From Streptococcus anginosus (lineage in GTDB: Bacteria > Bacillota > Bacilli > Lactobacillales > Streptococcaceae): a DNA stretch of 64,000 nucleotides. The DNA lies in the NCBI RefSeq assembly GCF_001697145.1, contig NZ_CP012719.1, forward strand, positions 1,522,501-1,586,500, given 5' to 3'. The notes beneath the pieces were generated by a model, which was not told where the DNA came from, searched no databases, and was given only the letters and a program-made list of their open reading frames with translations. Positions within the stretch are counted from its first letter, which is position 1. Each line of letters starts with the position of its first letter. Below, piece by piece: positions 19,477 to 26,548 of the stretch. A program made the position numbers and the translations under genes.

Positions 19477-21216
19477 TTAGTTCTTCAATTCCAAATGAAG
19501 TTCTTTCACTTGACTCGCATCTACTTGGCTGGGACTTTCTAGCATCGGATCAAAACCAGTTCCATTTTTAGGAAAGGCGATGACTTGGCGGATATTTTCT
19601 TCCCCAACCAAAATCATAACCAAGCGATCCAAGCCTAGAGCCAGGCCACCGTGTGGTGGGAAGCCGTACTCCAAGGCTTCTAGAAAGAAACCAAAGTCCC
19701 GCTCGTAATCTTCTTTTTCCATGCCCAAGAGTTCAAACATAGCTTCTTGACTCTTTCGATCATGAATCCGCAGGCTACCACCCCCAATTTCATAACCATT
19801 AAGGACAATATCATAGGCATGACTTTTGATTGAAGCTAAATCTTCTTTCTCATTTTCAAAAATTCCTTGGGTGAACGGGTGGTGCATAGCTTGATAGCGT
19901 CCCTGCTCCTCATTCCACTCTAGCAAAGGCCAATCTAATACCCAAAGGAAGTTCAGTTGACTCTGATCGATTAAATCTAATTGTTTGGCAATCTCCAATC
20001 GCAAGTGCCCCAAGGCTTCCTGAGCTTGTCTTTTCTTGGCAATGACCAGTAAAAGCAAATCACCGTCTTGCGCTTCCAATCGGTCTAGGAAGGCAGCTGC
20101 TTCTGCTTCAAAAGTCGAAGCCAAATCCCCTTGAAGTTCACCTGCTTCCACTTTAAGACTAGCAAACCTACTAGCTCCAAATTCTTTCATTTCTTGATAG
20201 AAATGACTGAGCTGCTTCTTCGTGAAAGAATCCGCAGCATCAGGAACACAGATACCCCATAATTCTTCGTGACGAGCAAAAGCCTGCTTCAGCAAAAGAG
20301 AGGAATTATCCTGACAGAGAGCGGTCAGATTTTTCAGTTCCAAACCAAAACGCGTATCCGGCTTATCCGTACCAAAGCGGTTCATGGCTTCTTCATAACT
20401 GATAGTCGGAAAAGCCTCTGTCAGTTCCAAACCATGAGTTTTCTTGACAACCGCTTTGAGCATCTCTTCTACAAGCATGCGAATGTCTTTTTCACTAGCA
20501 AAACTCATTTCCATATCGACCTGAGTAAATTCAGGCTGACGGTCTCCCCGTAAATCCTCATCTCGAAAGCAGCGAACAACTTGATAATAACGCTCCAGAC
20601 CAGCTCCCATTAGGAGTTGCTTCAGCATTTGCGGACTTTGAGGCAAGGCATAAAATTGATTTTTAAAAACTCGGCTAGGAACCAAAAAGTCTCTGGCTCC
20701 TTCTGGCGTGGACTTCGTCAAATAAGGCGTCTCTACTTCCAGAAAATCCTTACCGTTTAAGTAGTCACGAATTGTGCTGGTTACTTGATGACGAAGTTTG
20801 AGGTTCTCTGTCATCTTACTCCGACGCAAATCCAGATAGCGGTACTTCTGCCGCAACTCTTCTCCTGTATGGGCGTGCTGATCGAGTTCAAAAGGAAGAG
20901 GCTTACTACTTGCAAGGATTTGAATTGCCTCTGCTCGCAGCTCCACCTGTCCAGACTTGATAGCTTTGTTGACAAAGCGGGCTTCTCGCTCGACAACTTC
21001 TCCTGTAACAGCAATCACATCTTCTTTATGTAGATGTTCAATTTCAGTAAAAGCCGGACTATCACCTGCGACAAAAACTTGAAGCAGTCCTTCTCGGTCT
21101 CGTAGCTCTATAAAAGCCAATTTCCCATGATTTCGGATATTTGCAACCCACCCAGTCGCTATCATTTTCTGACCAACTTGTTCCAAACCGTAGTTTCCAA
21201 TAAAAACTTCTTTCAT
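19477..21216 (-). CDS. aspS: Aspartyl-tRNA synthetase, probably non-discriminating
   Basis: The 579-residue bacterial-type class II synthetase has an N-terminal OB anticodon-binding fold (WVANIRNHGKLAFIELRD), motif 2 FRDEDLRGDRQPEFTQVDME, a GAD insertion domain at about 290-410 and motif 3 GGLALGLDRLVMIL. Its place as first gene of a T-box-led operon with gatCAB suggests that it charges both tRNA-Asp and tRNA-Asn, leaving GatCAB to amidate the latter. Histidine 30 in RNHG sits where non-discriminating bacterial enzymes have His and discriminating ones usually have Leu, which fits this view but is not proof. Many streptococci have another aspS elsewhere; that cannot be seen here. Confidence 0.9.
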   Translation of the reverse strand: MKEVFIGNYGLEQVGQKMIATGWVANIRNHGKLAFIELRDREGLLQVFVAGDSPAFTEIEHLHKEDVIAVTGEVVEREARFVNKAIKSGQVELRAEAIQILASSKPLPFELDQHAHTGEELRQKYRYLDLRRSKMTENLKLRHQVTSTIRDYLNGKDFLEVETPYLTKSTPEGARDFLVPSRVFKNQFYALPQSPQMLKQLLMGAGLERYYQVVRCFRDEDLRGDRQPEFTQVDMEMSFASEKDIRMLVEEMLKAVVKKTHGLELTEAFPTISYEEAMNRFGTDKPDTRFGLELKNLTALCQDNSSLLLKQAFARHEELWGICVPDAADSFTKKQLSHFYQEMKEFGASRFASLKVEAGELQGDLASTFEAEAAAFLDRLEAQDGDLLLLVIAKKRQAQEALGHLRLEIAKQLDLIDQSQLNFLWVLDWPLLEWNEEQGRYQAMHHPFTQGIFENEKEDLASIKSHAYDIVLNGYEIGGGSLRIHDRKSQEAMFELLGMEKEDYERDFGFFLEALEYGFPPHGGLALGLDRLVMILVGEENIRQVIAFPKNGTGFDPMLESPSQVDASQVKELHLELKN

Positions 21217-21269
21217 ATTCTCTACCTCTTTCTAAATTCATTTCAGTTAAATCGTCAACTTGCCGCAAA

Positions 21270-21440
21270 TTACTTATAGAAATCTACGCCCGTAGCTCTA
21301 GATACTAAAAGTAGGAAGCATTTTTTGTTTACGGCTTTTGTCCAACTGACAAAATTACCACCGCTCCTCTAAGTACTAAGAATTATAAGGAACATTGACT
21401 TTACTACGTGAATCTATGACCATAGCTCTAAACGCTAAAA
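21270..21440. repeat. Imperfect direct repeats in the aspS leader
   Basis: Two copies of a roughly 40-base unit, at 21270-21310 and 21401-21440, match at about 30 of 41 positions and share AATCTA, TAGCTCTA and CTAAAA blocks. A weaker third copy lies at 21351-21381. They stand between the T-box terminator and the aspS start. The unit at 21401 can also pair with sequence at 21444-21455 through AGAGCTAT. Confidence 0.5.
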
Positions 21441-21455
21441 CATTCAGAGCTATAG

Positions 21456-21750
21456 AAAAACGGCTTCCGCCTGTAAAACAGACGAAAGCCGTGGTACCAC
21501 TGTTATTCGTTGCATTGCAACCTCTAGCTCGTAACGTGAGCAGACGTTTGCGCTTTGATTCACACAAATTTCTTGCAATGATATAATAGTTTTAGACAAT
21601 ATCATCCTTTACCATAAATAGCATAGAAAAAACCATTATATCATTGACAGTATGTTCTTCGGATTTTGCTTCCTTGGTGCTGCTCTCAGCTTTCAGCACT
21701 CTCTGTTCAAGTCAACAAGCCTACTCTACTGCTTTTTTACTTTTAAATTG
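21456..21750 (-). promoter_or_regulatory. T-box riboswitch leader of aspS-gatCAB
   Basis: On the minus strand the leader has a stem I region with AGTA, an AGAGAG bulge and a GTGCTG...CAGCAC distal stem. The specifier area is CCGAAGAACATACTG. The T-box core GTGGTACCACG stands at about 21503-21490, and a terminator ACGGCTTTCGTC/GGCGGAAGCCGT with TTTTT lies at 21492-21456. The 5' base of stem I (CAGTA) overlaps the pncA stop codon and pairs with TACTG after the specifier. Uncharged tRNA should stabilise the antiterminator and let transcription reach aspS. The codon read is either GAA (Glu) or AAC (Asn), which overlap. Confidence 0.87.
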
Positions 21751-22301
21751 TTATCTATTATAGTCGAACCTAAAACATTTTGCAAGTGGTTTAGTGCAAA
21801 TTTATGATTTTCCTCCGAAAGAGAAGCTACAGCAGACTCTACCACCTCAATTTGATACCCTAAATTATAGGCATCAATAGCTGTGTGGAGAACGCAAATA
21901 TCCGTCAGAACACCTGTCAGAATTACCGTATCTACTTTTCTTTCTCGCAAGCGAATATCCAAATCTGTCCCCGAAAAAGCAGAATAATGTCGTTTATCCA
22001 TCCAAAAGACGCGAGAATCTGCTTTATGCTCCTGATAGAAATCAGCCAATGATCCATAAAGGTTACGTCCACTAGTCCCCTTGATGTTGTGTGGCGGAAA
22101 GAGTTTACTCTCTGGGTGAAAACTATCCCCCTCATCATGGGCATCAATTGCAAAAAAGATATAATCTCCTCGATCAAAAGCAGCCTTTGTTACCTGTGCA
22201 ATGGTTTCAGAAATTGACTGAGCTGGCACACCTGCTGTTAATTTCCCATCATCCGCTACAAAATCCACCGTATAATCAATCGAAATCAATGCTTTTGTCA
22301 T
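21726..22301 (-). CDS. pncA: Nicotinamidase-like isochorismatase-family hydrolase
   Basis: The 191-residue protein fits nicotinamidase (nicotinamide to nicotinate, NAD salvage). It has the nucleophile-activating Asp in LISIDYTVDF, the metal-site pattern FAIDAHDEGD, the catalytic lysine in DKRHYSAFSG and the cysteine in TGVLTDICVLHTAIDA. It starts on the last base of the codY stop (TGATG), so it is coupled to codY, as in other streptococci. Its 3' end carries the promoter of the next operon. Confidence 0.87.
   Translation of the reverse strand: MTKALISIDYTVDFVADDGKLTAGVPAQSISETIAQVTKAAFDRGDYIFFAIDAHDEGDSFHPESKLFPPHNIKGTSGRNLYGSLADFYQEHKADSRVFWMDKRHYSAFSGTDLDIRLRERKVDTVILTGVLTDICVLHTAIDAYNLGYQIEVVESAVASLSEENHKFALNHLQNVLGSTIIDNNLKVKKQ
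21757..21785 (-). promoter_or_regulatory. Promoter of the T-box operon inside the pncA 3' end
   Basis: On the minus strand TTGCAA (21785-21780) and a perfect TATAAT (21762-21757) are separated by 17 bases. Both lie within the last codons of pncA, and transcription would begin near 21750, just before stem I of the T-box. Confidence 0.65.
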
Positions 22302-23089
22302 CAGTAATCTCTCTTTTTAATCTCTTCAAAGACATCTGGAATAAGGACTTTAAGATAGGTTCCTTTCATTCCTAGAGAGCGACTTTCAATAATACCTGCA
22401 CTCTCTAGTTTGCGTAGAGCATTGACAATCACTGAGCGAGTGATGCCAATACGATCCGCAATGACCGATGCTGTTAACTGACCTTCATTGCCGTTTAATT
22501 CACCCAAAATAGCTGAAACAGCTCGTAATTCTGAATAAGACAAAGTATTCACAGCCATGGTTACCGCTGTTCTGCGACGAATATTTTTTTCATCTTCTTC
22601 TCGTTGGAAATTGAGTAACTGAATACCAACCACTGTACTTGCAATTTCTACTAAGATTAGATCATCATCGTCAAATTCTTTATCATTGCGCCAAACAATC
22701 AAGGTCCCTAAGCGAATCCCTGAAACGTGGATAGGTGAAATTGTCGTCAAGCCATCTGGAAATTCATCTTTGGTTTCGACAGGAAAAATTGACAAATCAT
22801 GATTGACAGGAAGATTGGCTTCTGTGTCATACATTAAATTCGCTGTGCGAACATATTCTTCTGGGAAGATTTTCGTTTGATAAAATGCTTCCACTCGGTC
22901 ATTATTCGTCTTGTAGCGCATGAAATACCCCAAAAGACGCCCTTTACTGTTTACAATGCAGGCATTGCAATCCATAATTTCAGCTAACTGCTGGGTAATT
23001 GCATTGTAAGGTAATTCATCCTGTAATCGCTCATCTGAACGACGCAAAATAGATGTAATTTTTCGTGTTTTTGCTAATAAGTTTGCCAT
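22301..23089 (-). CDS. codY: GTP- and branched-chain-amino-acid-sensing repressor CodY
   Basis: The 262-residue global nutrient regulator has an N-terminal GAF ligand domain (about 1-160) starting [18 protein letters not shown], a linker, and a C-terminal winged helix with [31 protein letters not shown]-type recognition region. CodY represses amino-acid uptake and synthesis genes when nutrients are plentiful. A 14-of-15 match to the CodY box lies at its own promoter, suggesting autoregulation. Confidence 0.97.
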   Translation of the reverse strand: MANLLAKTRKITSILRRSDERLQDELPYNAITQQLAEIMDCNACIVNSKGRLLGYFMRYKTNNDRVEAFYQTKIFPEEYVRTANLMYDTEANLPVNHDLSIFPVETKDEFPDGLTTISPIHVSGIRLGTLIVWRNDKEFDDDDLILVEIASTVVGIQLLNFQREEDEKNIRRRTAVTMAVNTLSYSELRAVSAILGELNGNEGQLTASVIADRIGITRSVIVNALRKLESAGIIESRSLGMKGTYLKVLIPDVFEEIKKRDY

Positions 23090-23115
23090 AATTTACCTCG
23101 CATATAATCTTATTG

Positions 23116-23144
23116 ATTATATCATAAAGCGCTTTAATCTTCAA
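23116..23144 (-). promoter_or_regulatory. codY promoter
   Basis: On the minus strand TTGAAG (23144-23139), a 17-base spacer and a perfect TATAAT (23121-23116) precede codY by about 27 bases. Confidence 0.65.
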
Positions 23145-23145
23145 C

Positions 23146-23160
23146 AATTATCTGAAAATT
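23146..23160. promoter_or_regulatory. CodY box at the codY promoter
   Basis: AATTATCTGAAAATT differs from the consensus AATTTTCWGAAAATT at one position. It lies one base upstream of the codY -35 box. Confidence 0.75.
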
Positions 23161-23224
23161 GTTTATTGAGATACAATTGTGTGCAATTAGTCCTGCTAAG
23201 TTTATTACTCTTTTATTTCAGCAA

Positions 23225-23247
23225 CAAAAAAAGCAACCTTCGGCTGC
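23225..23247 (-). terminator. Aminotransferase terminator
   Basis: On the minus strand GCAGCC and GGTTGC pair around GAA and run into TTTTTTTT. It lies just after the stop codon at 23254. Confidence 0.65.
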
Positions 23248-23253
23248 TCTTCA

Positions 23254-24468
23254 TCATCTCCGGTATTGTCTTAGGAAACGAGTCATCTTTTCTTGAATTT
23301 GTGCCAGTTCATCTACACGAGGCAGATAAACAATCCGGAAATGATCTGGATCTTTCCAGTTAAAGCCTCGTCCGTGCACCAGCAAAATCTTTTCTTGCTT
23401 TAAGAAATCAAGCACGAATTGCTCATCGTCATCTACTCGATACATTTCCCTATCAATTTTAGGAAAAATATAAAGACCAGCTTTAGGTTTTGTTGCCGAC
23501 AAGCCTGGAATTTCATTGATAGCCTTGTAAATAAAGTTTCGTTGCTCATAAATGCGCCCACCAGGAAGCAGCAATTCATCAACTGATTGATAACCACCAA
23601 GCGACGTTTGTACCACATGCTGAGATAAGACGTTTGAGCACAAACGCATATTGGATAGCATGTTTAGCCCTTCAATATAATCTTTCACGTGATATTTAGG
23701 ACCAGATAACACCATCCACCCGACACGAAAACCCGCGATACGGTGTGATTTAGACAAGCCGTTCATGCTGACACAAAAGAGGTCAGGAGCCAAACTGGCG
23801 ATAGCCGTATGTTTCTCACCGTCCATCACTAAACGGTCATAAATCTCATCTGCAAAAATAATCAAGTTGTTTTGCCGCGCAACTTCAACAAGTTCTTCCA
23901 ACACCTCTTTAGGATACAAAGCTCCTGTCGGATTGTTGGGGTTGATAACGACAATAGCCTTTGTATTAGAAGTAATTTTCGATCTAATGTCATCAATATC
24001 TGGGTACCAATCAGCAGCTTCATCACAAAGATAATGAACTGCATTCCCTCCTGCTAAACTGACCGCTGCGGTCCAGAGTGGATAATCCGGCATCGGAACC
24101 AATACCTCATCGCCATTGTCTAGCAAACCTTGCATAGACATGACAATCAGCTCGCTGACTCCATTTCCAAGGTAGACATCGTCAATATCAACATTTGGAA
24201 TATTCTTTAACTGGCAATATTGCATAATAGCTTTCCGAGCAGAAAAAATCCCTTTCGAGTCAGAATACCCCTCGCTATCACGTGCATTCATAATCAAGTC
24301 ATGAATCACCTCATCTGGCGCTGTAAAACCAAACTCAGCTGGGTTTCCTGTATTCAAACGGAGGATTTTCTCACCGTTTGCGCGCATCCTCATGGCTTCT
24401 TCTAAGACAGGACCACGAATATCATAAGCCACATGTTCTAATTTTGTTGATTTATTAAATTCTTTCAT
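23254..24468 (-). CDS. Class I/II pyridoxal-phosphate aminotransferase, alanine-type
   Basis: The 404-residue cytosolic aminotransferase has the fold type I pattern: LRLNTGNPAEFGF near the start, PNNPTGALYP, ADEIYDRLVMDG and the PLP-lysine site SMNGLSKSHRIAGFRVGW. The sequence resembles AlaT/AspC-like enzymes that interconvert pyruvate and alanine; the exact donors are inferred. The start MKEFNKSTKLEHVAYD is preferred because GAGG stands nine bases before it. It lies upstream of codY with a separate promoter and a weak CodY box. Confidence 0.88.
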   Translation of the reverse strand: MKEFNKSTKLEHVAYDIRGPVLEEAMRMRANGEKILRLNTGNPAEFGFTAPDEVIHDLIMNARDSEGYSDSKGIFSARKAIMQYCQLKNIPNVDIDDVYLGNGVSELIVMSMQGLLDNGDEVLVPMPDYPLWTAAVSLAGGNAVHYLCDEAADWYPDIDDIRSKITSNTKAIVVINPNNPTGALYPKEVLEELVEVARQNNLIIFADEIYDRLVMDGEKHTAIASLAPDLFCVSMNGLSKSHRIAGFRVGWMVLSGPKYHVKDYIEGLNMLSNMRLCSNVLSQHVVQTSLGGYQSVDELLLPGGRIYEQRNFIYKAINEIPGLSATKPKAGLYIFPKIDREMYRVDDDEQFVLDFLKQEKILLVHGRGFNWKDPDHFRIVYLPRVDELAQIQEKMTRFLRQYRR

Positions 24469-24500
24469 CGAATTTTTCCTCATTTCAAAAGAGTCAATTT

Positions 24501-24526
24501 ATTATAACGCAATTTTTCTAAAAAAT
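24501..24526. promoter_or_regulatory. Aminotransferase promoter region with a weak CodY box
   Basis: A perfect minus-strand TATAAT lies at 24506-24501. Just upstream, ATTTTTCTAAAAAAT (24512-24526) matches the CodY box at 12 of 15 positions, in an AT-rich context that raises the chance of coincidence. Confidence 0.4.
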
Positions 24527-24561
24527 CTAAAAAACTTCTTGTAAAGTCTGCATGAAAATGC

Positions 24562-24590
24562 TTTACTTTTTTCATGTAAAGGGTTACAAT
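24562..24590 (+). promoter_or_regulatory. Promoter of the universal stress protein gene
   Basis: TTTACT (24562-24567), a 17-base spacer and TACAAT (24585-24590) stand 30 bases before the start. An inverted repeat CATGAAA...TTTCATG (24551-24576) overlaps the -35 region and may bind a regulator. Confidence 0.55.
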
Positions 24591-24619
24591 ATAACTAAAG
24601 AAAGAATGGAGGTATTCCT

Positions 24620-25072
24620 ATGCTACAAAGATATCAAAACATTATGGTCGCTGTTGACGGTTCTCACGAAGCTGAGCTTGCCTTTGAAAAGGGTGTAAAT
24701 GTTGCGCTTAGAAATAATTCACGCCTAACGATCGCCCATGTGATTGATACACGTGCCTTGCAAAGCGTTTCTACATTTGATGCAGAAGTCTATGAAGAAT
24801 TGCAAGAAGATGCAAAGAAACTCATGGATCAATATGCTGAAAAAGCCAAAGAAGCCGGCGTGGGAAATGTTGTCACAGTTGTTGAAATGGGAAATCCGAA
24901 AACCCTTCTTGCCACTGATATTCCAGAAGAACAAAAAGTTGATCTCATCATGGTCGGTGCTACTGGGCTCAATGCCTTTGAACGGTTACTGGTTGGTTCC
25001 TCATCTGAATACATCTTGCGTCATGCAAAAGTTGACTTACTTGTTGTTCGTGATAAGGAAAAAACATTATAA
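24620..25072 (+). CDS. Universal stress protein (UspA family)
   Basis: The 150-residue nucleotide-binding protein begins NIMVAVDGSHEAELAFEKG and ends with the ATP-binding signature MVGATGLNAFERLLVGSSSEYILRHA followed by DLLVVR. This pattern marks the ATP-binding subgroup. The function is a general stress or energy-sensing role. The gene is monocistronic; its original terminator is split by the IS element just downstream. Confidence 0.93.
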   Translation: MLQRYQNIMVAVDGSHEAELAFEKGVNVALRNNSRLTIAHVIDTRALQSVSTFDAEVYEELQEDAKKLMDQYAEKAKEAGVGNVVTVVEMGNPKTLLATDIPEEQKVDLIMVGATGLNAFERLLVGSSSEYILRHAKVDLLVVRDKEKTL

Positions 25073-25110
25073 TACAAAGATAAAGAGAGATTGGCATAAA
25101 CTGAACTGGA

Positions 25111-25155
25111 CCCCAAAAGTTAGACAGAAAAAAATCTAACTTTTGGGGTGTTTTT
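25111..25155 (+). terminator. Terminator-like hairpin at the left end of the IS
   Basis: CCCCAAAAGTTAGA (25111-25124) and TCTAACTTTTGGGG (25135-25148) form a perfect 14-base stem followed by TGTTTTTAT. It overlaps the left inverted repeat and can stop transcription entering from usp, protecting the transposase from outside promoters. Confidence 0.75.
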
Positions 25156-25158
25156 ATT

Positions 25159-25674
25159 ATGAAATTAACTTATAAAGATAAAGTTCAGATCTATGAACTT
25201 AGAAAACAAGGGCGCAGCTTCAAAGAGCTTTCAAATATATTTGGGATAAAAATTACCAATCTTCAGTACATGATTAAATTGATTGATCGTTATGGAATGG
25301 AAATCGTCAAAAAAGGAAAGAATTGTTACTATTCACCTGAACTAAAACAAGAGATCATTGATGAAGTTCTACTTGAAGGTCGTTCACAAATAAGGGTCTC
25401 TCTAGATTATGCTCTTCCAAGTGTTGGAATGTTGCCTAATTGGATAGCACAATATAAGAAAAACGGGTATACTATTGTTGAGAAAACAAGAGGGAGACCG
25501 CCTAAAATGGGACGTAAACCAAAGAAGAAACCCGAAGAGATGACAGAGCTAGAGCGACTTCAGGAAGAATTAGACTATTTAAGAGCGGAGAATGCCATTC
25601 TAAAAAAGTTGAGAGAACTCCGATTGAGGGACGAAAAGGATCAAGAAGAAAAGCAGAAATTGTTCAAGGATTAG
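25159..25674 (+). CDS. IS3-family transposase OrfA
   Basis: The 171-residue DNA-binding protein of the element has two helix-turn-helix units (residues about 5-50 and 60-110) and a C-terminal leucine-zipper-like coiled coil ([21 protein letters not shown]). The slippery heptamer AAAAAAG in codon phase A-AAA-AAG lies at 25602-25608 inside the coiled coil. A -1 shift there enters the orfB frame directly, giving an OrfAB transposase fusion. Confidence 0.92.
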   Translation: MKLTYKDKVQIYELRKQGRSFKELSNIFGIKITNLQYMIKLIDRYGMEIVKKGKNCYYSPELKQEIIDEVLLEGRSQIRVSLDYALPSVGMLPNWIAQYKKNGYTIVEKTRGRPPKMGRKPKKKPEEMTELERLQEELDYLRAENAILKKLRELRLRDEKDQEEKQKLFKD

Positions 25675-26498
25675 TGACAGAGTTTGCCTTAGAGATTCTT
25701 CTAAAGATTATTAAGCTAGCTCGTTCAACCTATTATTACCAGCTAAAGCAACTAGATAAAAGCGATAAAAATCATGATATTAAAGCTGAAATTCAAGCTA
25801 TTTTTACTGAGCATAAAGGAAATTATGGTTATCGCCGAATAACACTCGAATTAAGGAATCGTGGTTTTGTAGTGAACCATAAAAAGGTCCAACGTCTGAT
25901 GAAGGCTCTTGGTTTAAGTGCTCGAATTCGTCGTAAACGTAAGTATTCTTCCTATCAAGGAGAAGTTGGCAAGAAAGCAGATAACCTTATTCAACGCCAG
26001 TTTGAAGCATCCAAACCAATGAAAAAGTGCTACACAGATGTGACAGAGTTTGCCATTCCAGCAAGCAGTCAAAAGCTCTACTTATCGCCAATCTTAGATG
26101 GCTTTAATATCGCCTATAATCTTTCTACGTCACCGAATTTGATACAAGTGAAAGATATGCTAGAACAAGCCTTCACAGAGGAACATTACGAGAATACCAT
26201 TCTTCATAGTGATCAAGGATGGCAGTATCAACATCAGTATTATCATCGTTTTTTAGAGGATAAAGGAATCCAACCGTCCATGTCACGTAAAGGAAACAGT
26301 CCAGATAACGGTATGATGGAGTCCTTCTTTGGTATTCTTAAGTCTGAGATGTTTTATGGTTATGAGAAGACGTTTCACTCACTTGAGCAATTGGAACAAG
26401 CTATTGTAGACTATATTGATTATTACAACAACAAACGGATTAAGGTAAAACTAAAAGGACTTAGCCCTGTGCAATACAGAACTAAATCCTTTGGATAA
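25674..26498 (+). CDS. IS3-family transposase OrfB (catalytic part)
   Basis: The DDE integrase-type catalytic domain is reached by -1 frameshifting from orfA at 25608; the GTG at 25674 is only a nominal start. An HTH_21 segment with HKGNYGYRRITLELRNRG lies near residues 45-65. The catalytic residues stand in CYTDVTEF (D), LHSDQGWQYQ (D) and MMESFFGILKSEMF (E). The length is normal, with no internal stop. Confidence 0.93.
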   Translation: MTEFALEILLKIIKLARSTYYYQLKQLDKSDKNHDIKAEIQAIFTEHKGNYGYRRITLELRNRGFVVNHKKVQRLMKALGLSARIRRKRKYSSYQGEVGKKADNLIQRQFEASKPMKKCYTDVTEFAIPASSQKLYLSPILDGFNIAYNLSTSPNLIQVKDMLEQAFTEEHYENTILHSDQGWQYQHQYYHRFLEDKGIQPSMSRKGNSPDNGMMESFFGILKSEMFYGYEKTFHSLEQLEQAIVDYIDYYNNKRIKVKLKGLSPVQYRTKSFG

Positions 26499-26548
26499 AT
26501 TAATTGTCTAACTTTTCGGGGTCAGTACAAACCAGTCTCTCCTCTTTT

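Larger units (their letters stand above)
25102..26529 (+). mobile_element. Complete IS3-family (IS150-group-like) insertion sequence
   Basis: The element is 1428 bases long, with ends TG and CA and imperfect inverted repeats (TGAACTGGACCCC-AAAGTTAGAC on the left against TGTACTGACCCCGAAAAGTT on the right). The 3-base duplication AAC flanks both sides (25099-25101 and 26530-26532). It encodes orfA and a -1 shifted orfB. All expected parts are intact, so it may be active or recently inserted. Confidence 0.92.
25085..26545 (+). terminator. usp terminator split in two by the IS element
   Basis: The left arm GAGAGATTGG (25085-25094) and the right arm CCAGTCTCTC (26532-26541), followed by CTCTTTTTT, pair over 10 bases with one G-U. 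If the IS element and one copy of its AAC duplication are removed, they form a complete terminator with a short CATAAA loop. Confidence 0.8.

Noticed and set aside
21062-21268. Small frame MRQVDDLTEMN... across the aspS start
   Set aside because: It lies mostly inside aspS in a different frame and shows no features of a protein.
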